From the NCBI RefSeq assembly GCF_038050405.1, contig NZ_CP150900.1, forward strand, positions 3,596,001 to 3,660,000: a stretch of 64,000 nucleotides of DNA. Direction: 5' to 3'. Numbering within the stretch: the first letter of the stretch is position 1; the number at the start of each line of letters is the position of its first letter. Of the stretch, positions 28,799 to 37,720 are shown in pieces. The notes under the pieces are model-generated. The model had not been told where the DNA came from. It ran no database searches and saw only the letters and a program-made list of their open reading frames with translations. Made by a program: the position numbers and the translations under genes. This stretch comes from Paraburkholderia sp. IMGN_8. Lineage in GTDB: Bacteria > Pseudomonadota > Gammaproteobacteria > Burkholderiales > Burkholderiaceae.

Positions 28799-28938
28799 TC
28801 CTTGCACGCCACCGCAGAACAGCCCGAGCGAACTCGTCGCTCCCCCTAGCACAGACGCTGAGACTGGTAGCTGCAGCTTCCACCGGCGAAACGCATGTGG
28901 GTCGATCTGCCCCGGGGGCACTTACGCAACGCTCTGCG

Positions 28939-31900
28939 CTACCTGAAAATATTTCGTTGATACAGGGCCACGTGTTTGATGCCGATAGCGCCGCAGGCAT
29001 TCGGGTCTACAAGGGTCATTTGCAAGCCTCGAACCCGTTCGAGAGTGAGCCATCGAGGATAGGCGTCGATCGGAACAATCAGCACCCCGTCGTCTGCTGT
29101 GAACGTCAATTGAGCTGCGTCGCTCGGACCTGGCTGCTTGTCACCCCACCACGCTATTTTGAATCTCGGCGCAGCGCGGCGATCCAGGCAGGCAAACTCA
29201 AAGCGAAGCAAGCCCGCACCATGGCCGGAGACGCCAAGCGCGGACACGTCGTAGCTTAATTGCGGATTGGCTCCCGTCACCTTGTAGGTGCCCGACTTGA
29301 GGCTCAGATCGTGCGCGGTCGGGGTCAACGCGTCGAACGTCGCGACCTGAGTCATTTTCTTCGACAGCGATTTGTCCGAACGTCCCCAAGCCACCGGAAT
29401 TTCGGCCAGGTCAGGCGTCGAGAACGACGCATCCTGCAGCGCCGCGCGGAAATCCGCTTCCACAGCCGGCTCGAGCGTCACATCGACAACACCAGGATAA
29501 CCCGCCTGCGAGGGATCCAGCGGCCCGCCGTCGAGCCAGATCACATGCTGTTCAGCGGACAACCTGGTCACCTTACGCGTCTCGCCGTTGCGCAAACGGA
29601 TGTCCGTACCAACTGCAAACGCGGACATCGGCGTGCCTGCGTTCAGCAACAAAGCGGATTCGCTTCGGCTTACGCCCCGGTCCCACTGGTCATCCGACAG
29701 GTTTCTCGTTGCGACCGTGATGTGCCGCCCCTGATCGGCGGCCATTGCCGGCGTGCTGAAGCCAAGAATGGTGCCGTCTGCCCACGCCGGCGTGTAGTGA
29801 TCCATGACGAAGCGGTACAACACAGGATCTCGCAACGCGAGGCCGCCGCCGTCGTACGTGATGTTGTCTGCCGCCAGCAGGGCGACACTGGGTAAGTCGC
29901 GTGACAGTCGTTCAACCGCTCGCTGCTGTTGCCGAACCGGTGCCATGTTATAGGGTGCCGTGACCGCCATCGTGACCGGCCGACCGAAATAGAAGGTCTG
30001 CGCGTTATGAGATGTCAGGTCGAGGTAACCCACACCCGGCGCCAGCTTGCTATTGAGCAATGCATTGAGCTTGACGAACCGCGCCCATTGCTCGTCTTGC
30101 ACCATGGCGACCCCCACATTAGGCATCCCCACATCCGCCCCGTATTTCACGGGTCCGATTCCTATCGCGGGCGATGTCGCGGACACCGCCGTCGAAAAGG
30201 CCAACGTCGTGTAATTCAACGTAGCACTCATCCCTGCGATGACGACGACCAGGGCCGTGCGGTTGAACATACGAGTCGTGCGCCATGCAACGATAGGAAT
30301 CAAGACGGACCAGCCGAAAATTGCCGCCAGGCCCGCGCGCGACATATCGCCTGGATCGATTCGACCCATCGAATAAGGCGTGAGTAACAGCGCGAACAAC
30401 ATCACAACGACAGCCGGCAAAAACGCCGCGCTCTTGGTGGCGCGATTCTTGACGGCTGAATAGACCATCATCAAACAGAATGCCGGTGCGGCGAGCCACG
30501 ACATCCGTATCGCTTCGAAAACCAGGCCGGACTTCGCTCCACTGCGGTTCCAACTAGTCTCCCACGGAATGCCATACGCGACCTGATTGATCGGACCGTT
30601 CTCGAGCACATACCGGATCGCACCGATCAGCATGGCTGCCAACGGGGTTACCAGGGCGAACACCAGAAACACCGCACAGACCACCGCGAGCGTTTTCCAA
30701 CCTTCGCGCTCTCCCCCATGCCACATACGCCATATCGCTTCGAGGGCCAAAAAGCCTGATGCGGCAGCGAGCAGCAGACCAGCCGGCGGCACGCCCAGCA
30801 CAACGATCGACGCCGTCACAAGCCATACCGCGAGCCAGCGTGCAGGCTGAGCCCGCAGCGTGCCGCTGAACCACAGGCACATGAACGGCGTGAAAAACAG
30901 AAAAGCCGTTCTGCCGCCGATGAAGAACGTCGAAACTAAGGCAAGGCCCAGGCTTCCGGAAAACTCAAAGAGCGTGAAAAAAGCAACCAGTGACAACAAC
31001 GCCGAACCCAGCCGATTGGCATCGGCAACGCTGGCCGCCGTTCCGTCATAAAACACGACCGAGAGTAGCCCCGGCAAATCGTCCTCCATGAACCCATGAG
31101 GAGAGATATAGCCGACATAGGGAACAACACCCTTAAGGTATGACCACCAGCCAAGCAAGTTCTGCCCAAACTCATAGTCATTCGGTGCAAGTGATGGGCC
31201 GAGTGTGTTGCCAAACTTGAAAGCGATCAGCAACCCAAACAACGCGAGCGGCGAAAAGAGCTTTTTATAGCTCCGATTATCATTCCGGCAATACCTGATG
31301 TACCGCCTCACGACGTCGAAGACACCGGCCAGAACCAGTGCGACTACAAGGACCTTCAGGCCCCAGGTCGTCGTATATTTGGTGAGCGATCCGTCCGGAA
31401 GTGACAGCCGCGCAGGATAGAGGGTTAAAAAGAAAAGCGGCAGTCCCAACTGGCCGAGGAGGATACCTTTAGGTAAAACGCGCAGAATCAGCCGCGATGT
31501 AAAGACCGAGGCCAACACTGCCAAGAAAAGCACCCCAATAAGCAGAGGCGCCATTCTGGGGTAGCGCGCAACATCTACCGCGCCAACCAGACCGATTGGC
31601 GCGCGGCCAATGACAAGTGCAATCTCGAGCGGTATCAGCGCAAGCAGAAATGCCGAGAACAAACTCAGCCCGACAACCGATGGCGAGACCTGCTTCGATT
31701 TGCAGGCCTGCAACCACGACCACACCGCGAGAATCACCAACGCCGACGCGGAAACAAGCTGTATGGTGCTGTCGATCGACTCGCCGGTAATCAATCCCGC
31801 GACAACCACCACCGAAGGAATCGACCACCATAGCAGTTGTTCCGAAAGATCTTGCGCGTACTGATATTGAGCACCGAGGTTCTTTAGCTTCCTGATCTGC

Positions 31901-32124
31901 GCTGCCAGGAATGCCAAACCAAGGAGTAACACACCGATGAAAAACGGCGGCGCGAAGAGATCCTGGAACTTCGTATTCGCTCCCCAGGTGACGCTTCCGA
32001 CAATGAAATCCGAATACGTCGGCGCAAGCGTGAGTCGCAAGCCAAGCGCGAGAGCGGCAGCGGCCAGAGAGGCCGACGCCACCACCACGCTCATTTTTTC
32101 TGTGTTTGTGAGTTGGTTTGGCAT
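28939..32124 (-). CDS. Large integral membrane protein, possible GT-C transferase
   Basis: 1061 residues. Roughly the first 620 residues contain many hydrophobic segments (probably 14 or more), followed by a soluble domain of about 400 residues with a possible beta-rich C-terminus. This two-part shape (polytopic core plus periplasmic domain) is common in polyprenyl-phosphate-sugar-dependent GT-C enzymes. I recognise no specific family motif. It is the last gene of the minus operon starting at 37182, downstream of two GT2 genes and an SMR-like gene, which is the composition of Gtr-type glycan modification systems. The start at 32124 was chosen over a non-ATG at 32160. Confidence 0.72.
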   Translation of the reverse strand: MPNQLTNTEKMSVVVASASLAAAALALGLRLTLAPTYSDFIVGSVTWGANTKFQDLFAPPFFIGVLLLGLAFLAAQIRKLKNLGAQYQYAQDLSEQLLWWSIPSVVVVAGLITGESIDSTIQLVSASALVILAVWSWLQACKSKQVSPSVVGLSLFSAFLLALIPLEIALVIGRAPIGLVGAVDVARYPRMAPLLIGVLFLAVLASVFTSRLILRVLPKGILLGQLGLPLFFLTLYPARLSLPDGSLTKYTTTWGLKVLVVALVLAGVFDVVRRYIRYCRNDNRSYKKLFSPLALFGLLIAFKFGNTLGPSLAPNDYEFGQNLLGWWSYLKGVVPYVGYISPHGFMEDDLPGLLSVVFYDGTAASVADANRLGSALLSLVAFFTLFEFSGSLGLALVSTFFIGGRTAFLFFTPFMCLWFSGTLRAQPARWLAVWLVTASIVVLGVPPAGLLLAAASGFLALEAIWRMWHGGEREGWKTLAVVCAVFLVFALVTPLAAMLIGAIRYVLENGPINQVAYGIPWETSWNRSGAKSGLVFEAIRMSWLAAPAFCLMMVYSAVKNRATKSAAFLPAVVVMLFALLLTPYSMGRIDPGDMSRAGLAAIFGWSVLIPIVAWRTTRMFNRTALVVVIAGMSATLNYTTLAFSTAVSATSPAIGIGPVKYGADVGMPNVGVAMVQDEQWARFVKLNALLNSKLAPGVGYLDLTSHNAQTFYFGRPVTMAVTAPYNMAPVRQQQRAVERLSRDLPSVALLAADNITYDGGGLALRDPVLYRFVMDHYTPAWADGTILGFSTPAMAADQGRHITVATRNLSDDQWDRGVSRSESALLLNAGTPMSAFAVGTDIRLRNGETRKVTRLSAEQHVIWLDGGPLDPSQAGYPGVVDVTLEPAVEADFRAALQDASFSTPDLAEIPVAWGRSDKSLSKKMTQVATFDALTPTAHDLSLKSGTYKVTGANPQLSYDVSALGVSGHGAGLLRFEFACLDRRAAPRFKIAWWGDKQPGPSDAAQLTFTADDGVLIVPIDAYPRWLTLERVRGLQMTLVDPNACGAIGIKHVALYQRNIFR

Positions 32125-32174
32125 TGAACATTTCTTTCGTTGCAAATCAGGCGCGTGCAAGTCGCGCTTTCACT

Positions 32175-32984
32175 TCACAACGGGTTGTAAGCGCCGAAAC
32201 ATGCCTTGAACAGCACCTGCAATACCGAAAGATTGCCTCTCACACTGCTGATCTTCGTGGGCACCTCGCCCTTAGGATAGCGCCGCGTAGTCGCGAGTTC
32301 GAGACAGCGATAACCCAACTTCGGTACGCGATACGAGAGATATGCGAGTAGCTCGTACGTATTGAATACGTCCCTGAACGGCGCAACTCGAGGGTCGAGC
32401 AGCATCTTGCGGCTATATGCCCGGAAGCCCTGCGTCGTGTCTGTCCAGTGAAAACCGGAAAAGAGACTGAGCATTGGCGCATGAATCAACCTGATCGCCA
32501 GATCGCGCGACTTGGGCGTGTTTTCCGCGATGCCGCCAGAAAGGTACCGGGATGCCTGCACAAAATCTACACCGCCCTTAAGCGCATCGATAAAGCGTGG
32601 AATCGCATCAGGGTCATCTTTGTCGTTTCCGTCGATGGTAACGATCCCCTCGTACCCTTGATCCAGCGCGAATGCGTAAGCGCAACGCAATTGCGCGCTT
32701 AACTTGCCGGGCCCGGTCTTGAGCAACAACGTCTGTACGCCCTTGCCCTTCAGAAACTCGAGATCGAGAGAGCCGTCAGTACTGCCGCCGTCCACAATGA
32801 TCACATCGGCCGTATCGGGAATGCCCAGCGCCGCGATCCGATCAAGCAGATTGCGTATGCGAGCGCCTTCGTTGATCACCGGAATCACCACACACCATGG
32901 ATTGCGCGGCTCCGAGGTGAGCTGAAGCTTGAAAGCGGGAACTTGCCAACCGACGCGGGCTTCTTGGGACATGTCGAATTTCAT
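32175..32984 (-). CDS. Glycosyltransferase family 2 (dolichyl/polyprenyl-phosphate sugar synthase-like)
   Basis: 269 residues. It has WCVVIPVINEGARIRNLLDRI, VIIVDGGSTDGS and the metal site TIDGNDKDDPDAIPRFIDAL, followed by FVQASRYLSGG and TDTTQGFRAYSRKML, all characteristic of DPM1-type GT2 enzymes that load one sugar onto a polyprenyl phosphate. There are no C-terminal membrane helices, unlike GtrB. It is encoded just upstream of the large membrane protein and 21 bp downstream of the SMR-like gene, so it probably makes the lipid-phosphate sugar used by that system. Sugar identity unknown. Confidence 0.87.
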   Translation of the reverse strand: MKFDMSQEARVGWQVPAFKLQLTSEPRNPWCVVIPVINEGARIRNLLDRIAALGIPDTADVIIVDGGSTDGSLDLEFLKGKGVQTLLLKTGPGKLSAQLRCAYAFALDQGYEGIVTIDGNDKDDPDAIPRFIDALKGGVDFVQASRYLSGGIAENTPKSRDLAIRLIHAPMLSLFSGFHWTDTTQGFRAYSRKMLLDPRVAPFRDVFNTYELLAYLSYRVPKLGYRCLELATTRRYPKGEVPTKISSVRGNLSVLQVLFKACFGAYNPL

Positions 32985-33005
32985 TGATGTCTGTGATCCT
33001 TTATC

Positions 33006-33362
33006 TCACCCTACGCGGGCAGTGATGAGTGCAACGCCTGCGATGATGAACAATATTCCGGCGCCTACGGTCCACGGAAAAGGTTCACGGAATATCACTA
33101 CTGACAATAACGCTACGCTCGCAATGGCACCCGCAGTCAACACCGGTTGAGCAACGTTCAGAGGGAGCCGGCTGAGCGCCGCCGCATAAAGCAGAAAGGC
33201 GGCGCCATAGAGTGCCAGGCCCAGCCAGAACGGCCCATTCTTCAAAGCCCCGACCGGGTCGCCAAGACTCGGAAACCGCCGTGGCGGCATCATGGCGATT
33301 TTGACCAATACGCTTGCAGAAGCATTCGAAGCGATACCCAGAACCAGAATCAGCCATTTCAT
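33006..33362 (-). CDS. SMR/EamA-like small membrane transporter, probable lipid-sugar flippase subunit
   Basis: 118 residues with four hydrophobic helices: residues about 2-22, 45-66, 70-90 and 93-115. The opening MKWLILVLGIASNASASVLVKIA and the SRLPLNVAQPVLTAGAI segment resemble the EmrE/ArnE group. In operons with a DPM-type GT2 and a polytopic transferase, such proteins flip polyprenyl-phosphate-linked sugars (ArnE/ArnF-like). It overlaps the isomerase gene by an ATGA junction. A drug exporter is unlikely given the neighbours. Confidence 0.8.
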   Translation of the reverse strand: MKWLILVLGIASNASASVLVKIAMMPPRRFPSLGDPVGALKNGPFWLGLALYGAAFLLYAAALSRLPLNVAQPVLTAGAIASVALLSVVIFREPFPWTVGAGILFIIAGVALITARVG

Positions 33363-34192
33363 GCGGACACTCCGCTGTCAGCCCGGTAGCATCGAACGGC
33401 CTCGCCGACGGCGCGGCGAACCGCGTCCACGGCCGAGCCGTTCTTGGGGGCCAGCATTTCGATCGACACCACCTGCTCGGGCATCAACTCAGCCAAGACT
33501 TCAGCCACGGCAGCGTGATTCGTCCCGCCCTCGCCAAGGGTGACGAGATTGGGCTCACTCGCGTGTATATGTCCGATCAACCGCGCGTATTGCGCGACGA
33601 CATCCCGAGCGTCCTCTTCGTTGATCGTGACCGCGCCCGTATCCAGTTGCATGCGGATAGCCGGATGAGCAACTGCCGACACGACAGTCGCGGTATCGCG
33701 GCTGTTGGTCATGAAATTGGCGCCGTAGAGCGGGGGATTGGGTTCGAGGCAAACGAACACCCCGTAATCGGCGGCGATGTCGCCCAACCGGCGAAAGAAT
33801 GCCACCGCAATGTCGTGCGCGGCATCGTCCGCCAAGCCGGTGCGGTCACGATTTCGGGGAGATCCGAATACCAGCCGGGTAGCGCCCAGTCCCGATCCAA
33901 TCCGGCACACCGCGCGCAGATGTTCCAACATGGCTTGCTGCGATTCGTCCGTGCCGAACAGATTGAGACCCTTGGTGCCGAACAGCAGAGACTGCATGCC
34001 CGTAATTTCGATTCCGCGATCAGCCCACCACCCGCGAACACGGGCCATATCCGACGCATCGGCCGCCTTGGGTTCGGGAAAATATTTGCCAGGTGCGACG
34101 TCGATCGCGTCGATGCGATACGACCGCAGGATATCCGCAACCTGTTGATCGTTGGCGACTTCCCACGCTATGTTGGAAATGGCGATCCTCAT
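33359..34192 (-). CDS. Sugar phosphate isomerase/epimerase-like TIM-barrel protein
   Basis: 277 residues of the xylose-isomerase-like TIM-barrel (AP-endonuclease-2) fold. Visible signs are MRIAISNIAWEV at strand 1, VFVCLEPNPP with the metal-ligand Glu, MQLDTGAV with Asp, IGHIHASEPN with a His, and VVSIEML with a final Glu: the usual Glu/Asp/His/Glu metal set. It probably isomerises or epimerises a sugar for the downstream lipid-linked modification. It overlaps both neighbours by four bases. Exact substrate unknown. Confidence 0.82.
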   Translation of the reverse strand: MRIAISNIAWEVANDQQVADILRSYRIDAIDVAPGKYFPEPKAADASDMARVRGWWADRGIEITGMQSLLFGTKGLNLFGTDESQQAMLEHLRAVCRIGSGLGATRLVFGSPRNRDRTGLADDAAHDIAVAFFRRLGDIAADYGVFVCLEPNPPLYGANFMTNSRDTATVVSAVAHPAIRMQLDTGAVTINEEDARDVVAQYARLIGHIHASEPNLVTLGEGGTNHAAVAEVLAELMPEQVVSIEMLAPKNGSAVDAVRRAVGEAVRCYRADSGVSA

Positions 34193-34983
34193 GCCTGCCC
34201 CTTCCCCTCACTGGCAACCTTCAACGGTTCGGACTGAGCATAAGACCGGATAGCCTGAATGGTCTCGCGCTTGCTGTACTGATACGAACCCTTTGCCCCG
34301 AACAGACCGGCATGCCTTGTCCTGAAATCGTAGCTCGCGGGTTGGGGAACCGTCGCCTGGTCAAATGTTCTCCCAAAACCATATTCCGCGACGTCAGCAA
34401 CGCTTATCGGCTCGGCGGTCAGATGCACGAGCTTGAGACCAGCGGCAAGGGCGGACTGAATATCGTGCCAAAGATTGACCATCGGATAGAACTGGAACGA
34501 TCCGCGGCTATCGATCGAGTGAAGATTGTTATCGTTCAGGAGGTCGAAAATCACGTTCTTTCGCAATCCGGGCCCGACGAGTCCCGGCAGACGCACGATC
34601 AGATGCCGCGAAAAGTGCGTCTCAACGAATTTCTCCAACAGGCGGCGATGCAATCCATAGGCATGCAGCCCTTCCTCATTCACCGGCGTGCTTTCGTCAA
34701 CGCCGACAGGATTCCGAAACACGTCGACCGTACTGATCAGCACGAACGTGTCGCATTGAACCGTGGACAGATGTCCAATCAGCCCTTCAATCTTTTCCCG
34801 GTCCGCGTCAGGTTCCGCATTAGCAATCCATTTCTGCGCCGGCGCACCCGCGCCAACAACCAGATCAAACGACGCCCCGCGGATCGCCTCGATGTTCGTC
34901 GAGCGAAATCGCGCATCGAAATGTTTTTGCTTCAACAGGGTCGATCCCACAAACCCCGTATATCCAATTAGTGCATCGTTCAT
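34189..34983 (-). CDS. NAD(P)-dependent epimerase/reductase-like protein
   Basis: 264 residues, SDR-like. The N-terminus ALIGYTGFVGSTLL is a GxTGxVG cofactor loop; FVLISTVDVFRNP carries the Ser strand and HAYGLHRRLLEKFV replaces the YxxxK with Y-G-L-H-R, so the catalytic Lys is absent. RLPGLVGPGLRKNVIFDLLND matches the sugar-binding region of extended SDRs. It may act as a dTDP/UDP-4-keto-sugar reductase or have lost standard catalysis. It sits between the isomerase and the FAD oxidoreductase genes, with ATGA overlaps on both sides. Confidence 0.78.
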   Translation of the reverse strand: MNDALIGYTGFVGSTLLKQKHFDARFRSTNIEAIRGASFDLVVGAGAPAQKWIANAEPDADREKIEGLIGHLSTVQCDTFVLISTVDVFRNPVGVDESTPVNEEGLHAYGLHRRLLEKFVETHFSRHLIVRLPGLVGPGLRKNVIFDLLNDNNLHSIDSRGSFQFYPMVNLWHDIQSALAAGLKLVHLTAEPISVADVAEYGFGRTFDQATVPQPASYDFRTRHAGLFGAKGSYQYSKRETIQAIRSYAQSEPLKVASEGKGQA

Positions 34984-36119
34984 TTGCCTGTTCCCAATAC
35001 CGTTTGTGTTTGCGAAGAAGAAACGAAAGTTTCCGCGTCCAGCTTCTCAAGCACGTCGTAAATGTTGTCGATCTTGCCCCCCAGAATCGAATAGAGACCA
35101 TTCGATGCAGGGTGTTGTTCGAACAATATCGGACGACCGTCATCTCCTTCGTTCTTGACGAGGACCGTTTTGACCTCGAACAGCGAATCGACGTAGCGCC
35201 CATCATAAACCGCGGGGAAATAGCGCCCCACGTCTCGCACCATACGGTCCACCCTAGTCGCGCGATCGTACTGGTTCAATCGCTTGTAGGGGTCCTCGCC
35301 CGGCGCGTCCATCCAGTTCGAATGCGGCGTGTAGCGCACGTGCGAGAGCGTGTGAAGGCCGCGGGCCGGAAACGGCATCATCGAAAAAAACGGGCCGTCC
35401 ATGACCGTTACACCAAGCCCACGCAGCTCCGGCACAGTCTCGACAAGCGCCATCTCGGTAATTTCGTGCTTCAGTCTGGTTTGCGTTCCGCGGAAATCGC
35501 CGTCGAATTGATTCAGACCGCTGTATGTGCAGTTAAAGACATATCTCGTATGCAACGCCGAGCGACTGGCATCGTCGCACTCCAGCACGAAACCTTCTCC
35601 CTGACGGCGAATGTTCCCGACCCGCGTGTTCAGCCTGACGTCGACATCGAGTTCGGTCAATTCGCGCCGCGCCCAGTCCGCCAACTTCGTGGAATCGAAC
35701 GCGTATTCCTCCACGAGGAACACCTGCTCGATCAGGCGCGGTTCGAACAGATCGCGTATCTGCTGAGGAGCCGGTTCAAGGCTGGCCCCGATCTCGCGAC
35801 AGAACCGCTCGAACTGCCTTGCCGTCACTTTGGAATTGCGCCGGGCAATCGCGTAGACCTTGGTGAAGTCGCGCTTGACCGCCTCTGGAAAATCCCGCAC
35901 GAATCGGGGCAGATTGACACGGCTGCGGAACGCGGTCGTGAAGCTGCGCGGATAGTGGTAGCCATTGTGAACACGAGCCTGGTTGTTGTAGGAAGCGCGA
36001 GCCAACAATGCCGGTTCGCGCTCGATCAACGTTACCGTTTTCAAGCCTCGTTGCGTCTTGAGGTAAATCGCGATGGCTGTCCCGTAGAAACCACCACCGA
36101 TGACTACAGCATCTTGCAT
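34980..36119 (-). CDS. FAD-dependent oxidoreductase (DAO family)
   Basis: 379 residues with the FAD-binding AVVIGGGFYGTAIAIYLK at residues 4-21 and the second dinucleotide-side TLIERE. The C-terminal ILGGKIDNIYDVLEKL closes the FAD site. DAO enzymes oxidise amines or alcohols; in a sugar operon one would expect oxidation of an amino- or hydroxy-sugar, or of a sugar acid. It is encoded second in the 37182-28939 operon. No close functional analogue recognised. Confidence 0.8.
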   Translation of the reverse strand: MQDAVVIGGGFYGTAIAIYLKTQRGLKTVTLIEREPALLARASYNNQARVHNGYHYPRSFTTAFRSRVNLPRFVRDFPEAVKRDFTKVYAIARRNSKVTARQFERFCREIGASLEPAPQQIRDLFEPRLIEQVFLVEEYAFDSTKLADWARRELTELDVDVRLNTRVGNIRRQGEGFVLECDDASRSALHTRYVFNCTYSGLNQFDGDFRGTQTRLKHEITEMALVETVPELRGLGVTVMDGPFFSMMPFPARGLHTLSHVRYTPHSNWMDAPGEDPYKRLNQYDRATRVDRMVRDVGRYFPAVYDGRYVDSLFEVKTVLVKNEGDDGRPILFEQHPASNGLYSILGGKIDNIYDVLEKLDAETFVSSSQTQTVLGTGK

Positions 36120-36138
36120 GAGCAGATCCTCCGTTCGC

Positions 36139-37182
36139 TCAGGAGGAATGCATCGAGTCGTTCACGTCCGCGCGATGTTGCTCAGGCAATCTGACATCTT
36201 CGATATTCAGTTTCTGCCGACGCGCCATCACACTACTCGTGAACTCCTGCGCAACGTGGTAGAGAGGACCTTCGTTGCTGAGTCGCGCCATTTGAAGGAT
36301 GTACTCGCCGAGCACCAGCAGCACAAGCGAGATGAGAAAGAACATACCGGATTGCTGCAGCGACAGCGTCACCCAACCAGGCGCCACGTTCGACTTCAGC
36401 AGACCGATCGCAATCACATAGACGGAGTAGATCAGGTTCGACACAGCGCCGAAAAGCGAAAGCGCAGTAACGAGCCGCATCGGCGCCTTGGTTGTCGACA
36501 CGAGCAGACGGATACCGCGATCAATACTATGCGACAGACGCTTTGCGTGTGCGGCCTTGGGAGGCGCACTGTAGGTAAGGTTCACACGTGCGAAGCCTCC
36601 GGTCGCCGGCAAATAACGGTAAGTCATTGCGGGCATTGGATGCTGCAACATGAAATTCACTACGCGCTTGCTAAGCAGTCGATATTGCGGCGCATCTTTT
36701 GCAAGGTGCACGCCGTTGGACCATTTATACAAAGCGTTGAACGCCGACAGACAAGCACGGTATGCCCAGCTTTGCACCGGCTTCTGGTCATTCGCGGCAA
36801 ACACGACGTCTGCGCCGCTCGCCGCCTTATCAAGCATGGTCGGCAAGAATTTAATGTCGTCCACCAATGAGTCGACGACCGCGACAAAATCACCGAGTGC
36901 GTTTTCCAGCCCCACCCACGAAGCCGTGTCGGAATCAACTTCTTTGGTCAAGGCATACACCTGCAAATTCGGCAGACCTTGTTCGCCGGCAAGGCCCTTC
37001 AGAACGGCGACGCTGTCGTCCTCGGACGCGTTATCCACAACGATCAGCTCGTAGTCACTGACAAGAGTGCCCATGACCGCGGCGGCATCTTTCAGGATTG
37101 CCCCGAGATCGCGCGATTGATTACGAACGACAAAAACAACGGACAAAAACAACGGAAAAAACACCACCTGCCCCCTTGGCAT
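36139..37182 (-). CDS. Glycosyltransferase family 2 with two C-terminal membrane helices (GtrB-like)
   Basis: 347 residues. The GT2 domain (FLSVVFVVRNQSRDLGAIL, YELIVVDNASEDDSV) is followed by two hydrophobic helices at about residues 238-265 and 280-302, the GtrB/ArnC architecture that makes polyprenyl-phosphate sugar at the membrane. The expected DxD is replaced by VAVVDSLVDD. The ATG at 37182 is preferred to 37317, which would add 45 residues of non-GT2 sequence. It is first in the operon and so expressed with the SMR-like protein and the large membrane protein. Confidence 0.82.
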   Translation of the reverse strand: MPRGQVVFFPLFLSVVFVVRNQSRDLGAILKDAAAVMGTLVSDYELIVVDNASEDDSVAVLKGLAGEQGLPNLQVYALTKEVDSDTASWVGLENALGDFVAVVDSLVDDIKFLPTMLDKAASGADVVFAANDQKPVQSWAYRACLSAFNALYKWSNGVHLAKDAPQYRLLSKRVVNFMLQHPMPAMTYRYLPATGGFARVNLTYSAPPKAAHAKRLSHSIDRGIRLLVSTTKAPMRLVTALSLFGAVSNLIYSVYVIAIGLLKSNVAPGWVTLSLQQSGMFFLISLVLLVLGEYILQMARLSNEGPLYHVAQEFTSSVMARRQKLNIEDVRLPEQHRADVNDSMHSS

Positions 37183-37720
37183 AAGGTCGCCTACGCGAAA
37201 ACCACTCTGCGGATATCCAACCAGGTATCGACAGAATATGGAAATGGCAAGGTTCAGCAGGATTGCCCAACCGTCAGCCCATTCGATGCAAGTTGTTTCC
37301 ACGCAGGAACCGTCCAAGGACTGCGCGGCGGCTGTGTGCCGAGTACGCCCTCAATGAGCGCCGAAAACGCGGAGTCGCCGATGCAATGAGCGACGCCAGC
37401 ACTTGCGCGATCACTTGAGAGGCTAGCGAAGGGCCATCAACGACTGCGTTTCAGACGGTAGTGGTCGGCATCTCGACGGGCTTTGCCGGGAGTGCGACGC
37501 ACAAAAATGCTAGCAAAACTTGCGACAGCTATGGCCGCCCACACAGCCCCGGCGCGGTATCGCGCAGGCAGACATGGAGCATTGCCTCTGGAACCTTGCC
37601 AGGTTACAGAAAAATTGAGTCCAACTATGCCGCTCCCGGGTATTTATGGCAAGTTGTTTCAAGCTGTAAGCATGCGCAATATCTTGCGTGCATTGGTGAT
37701 ATCCGACCAAGGAAGGCGTG
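37183..37720. other. 538-base gap upstream of the modification operon
   Basis: Both flanking genes are on the minus strand. Around 37183-37317 the minus frame of the upstream GT2 stays open with some hydrophobic character (WAILLNLAISIFCRYLVGYP), possibly the tail of a lost membrane protein gene, but no start or ribosome binding site is evident. The rest shows no gene, repeat or clear promoter. Confidence 0.4.
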
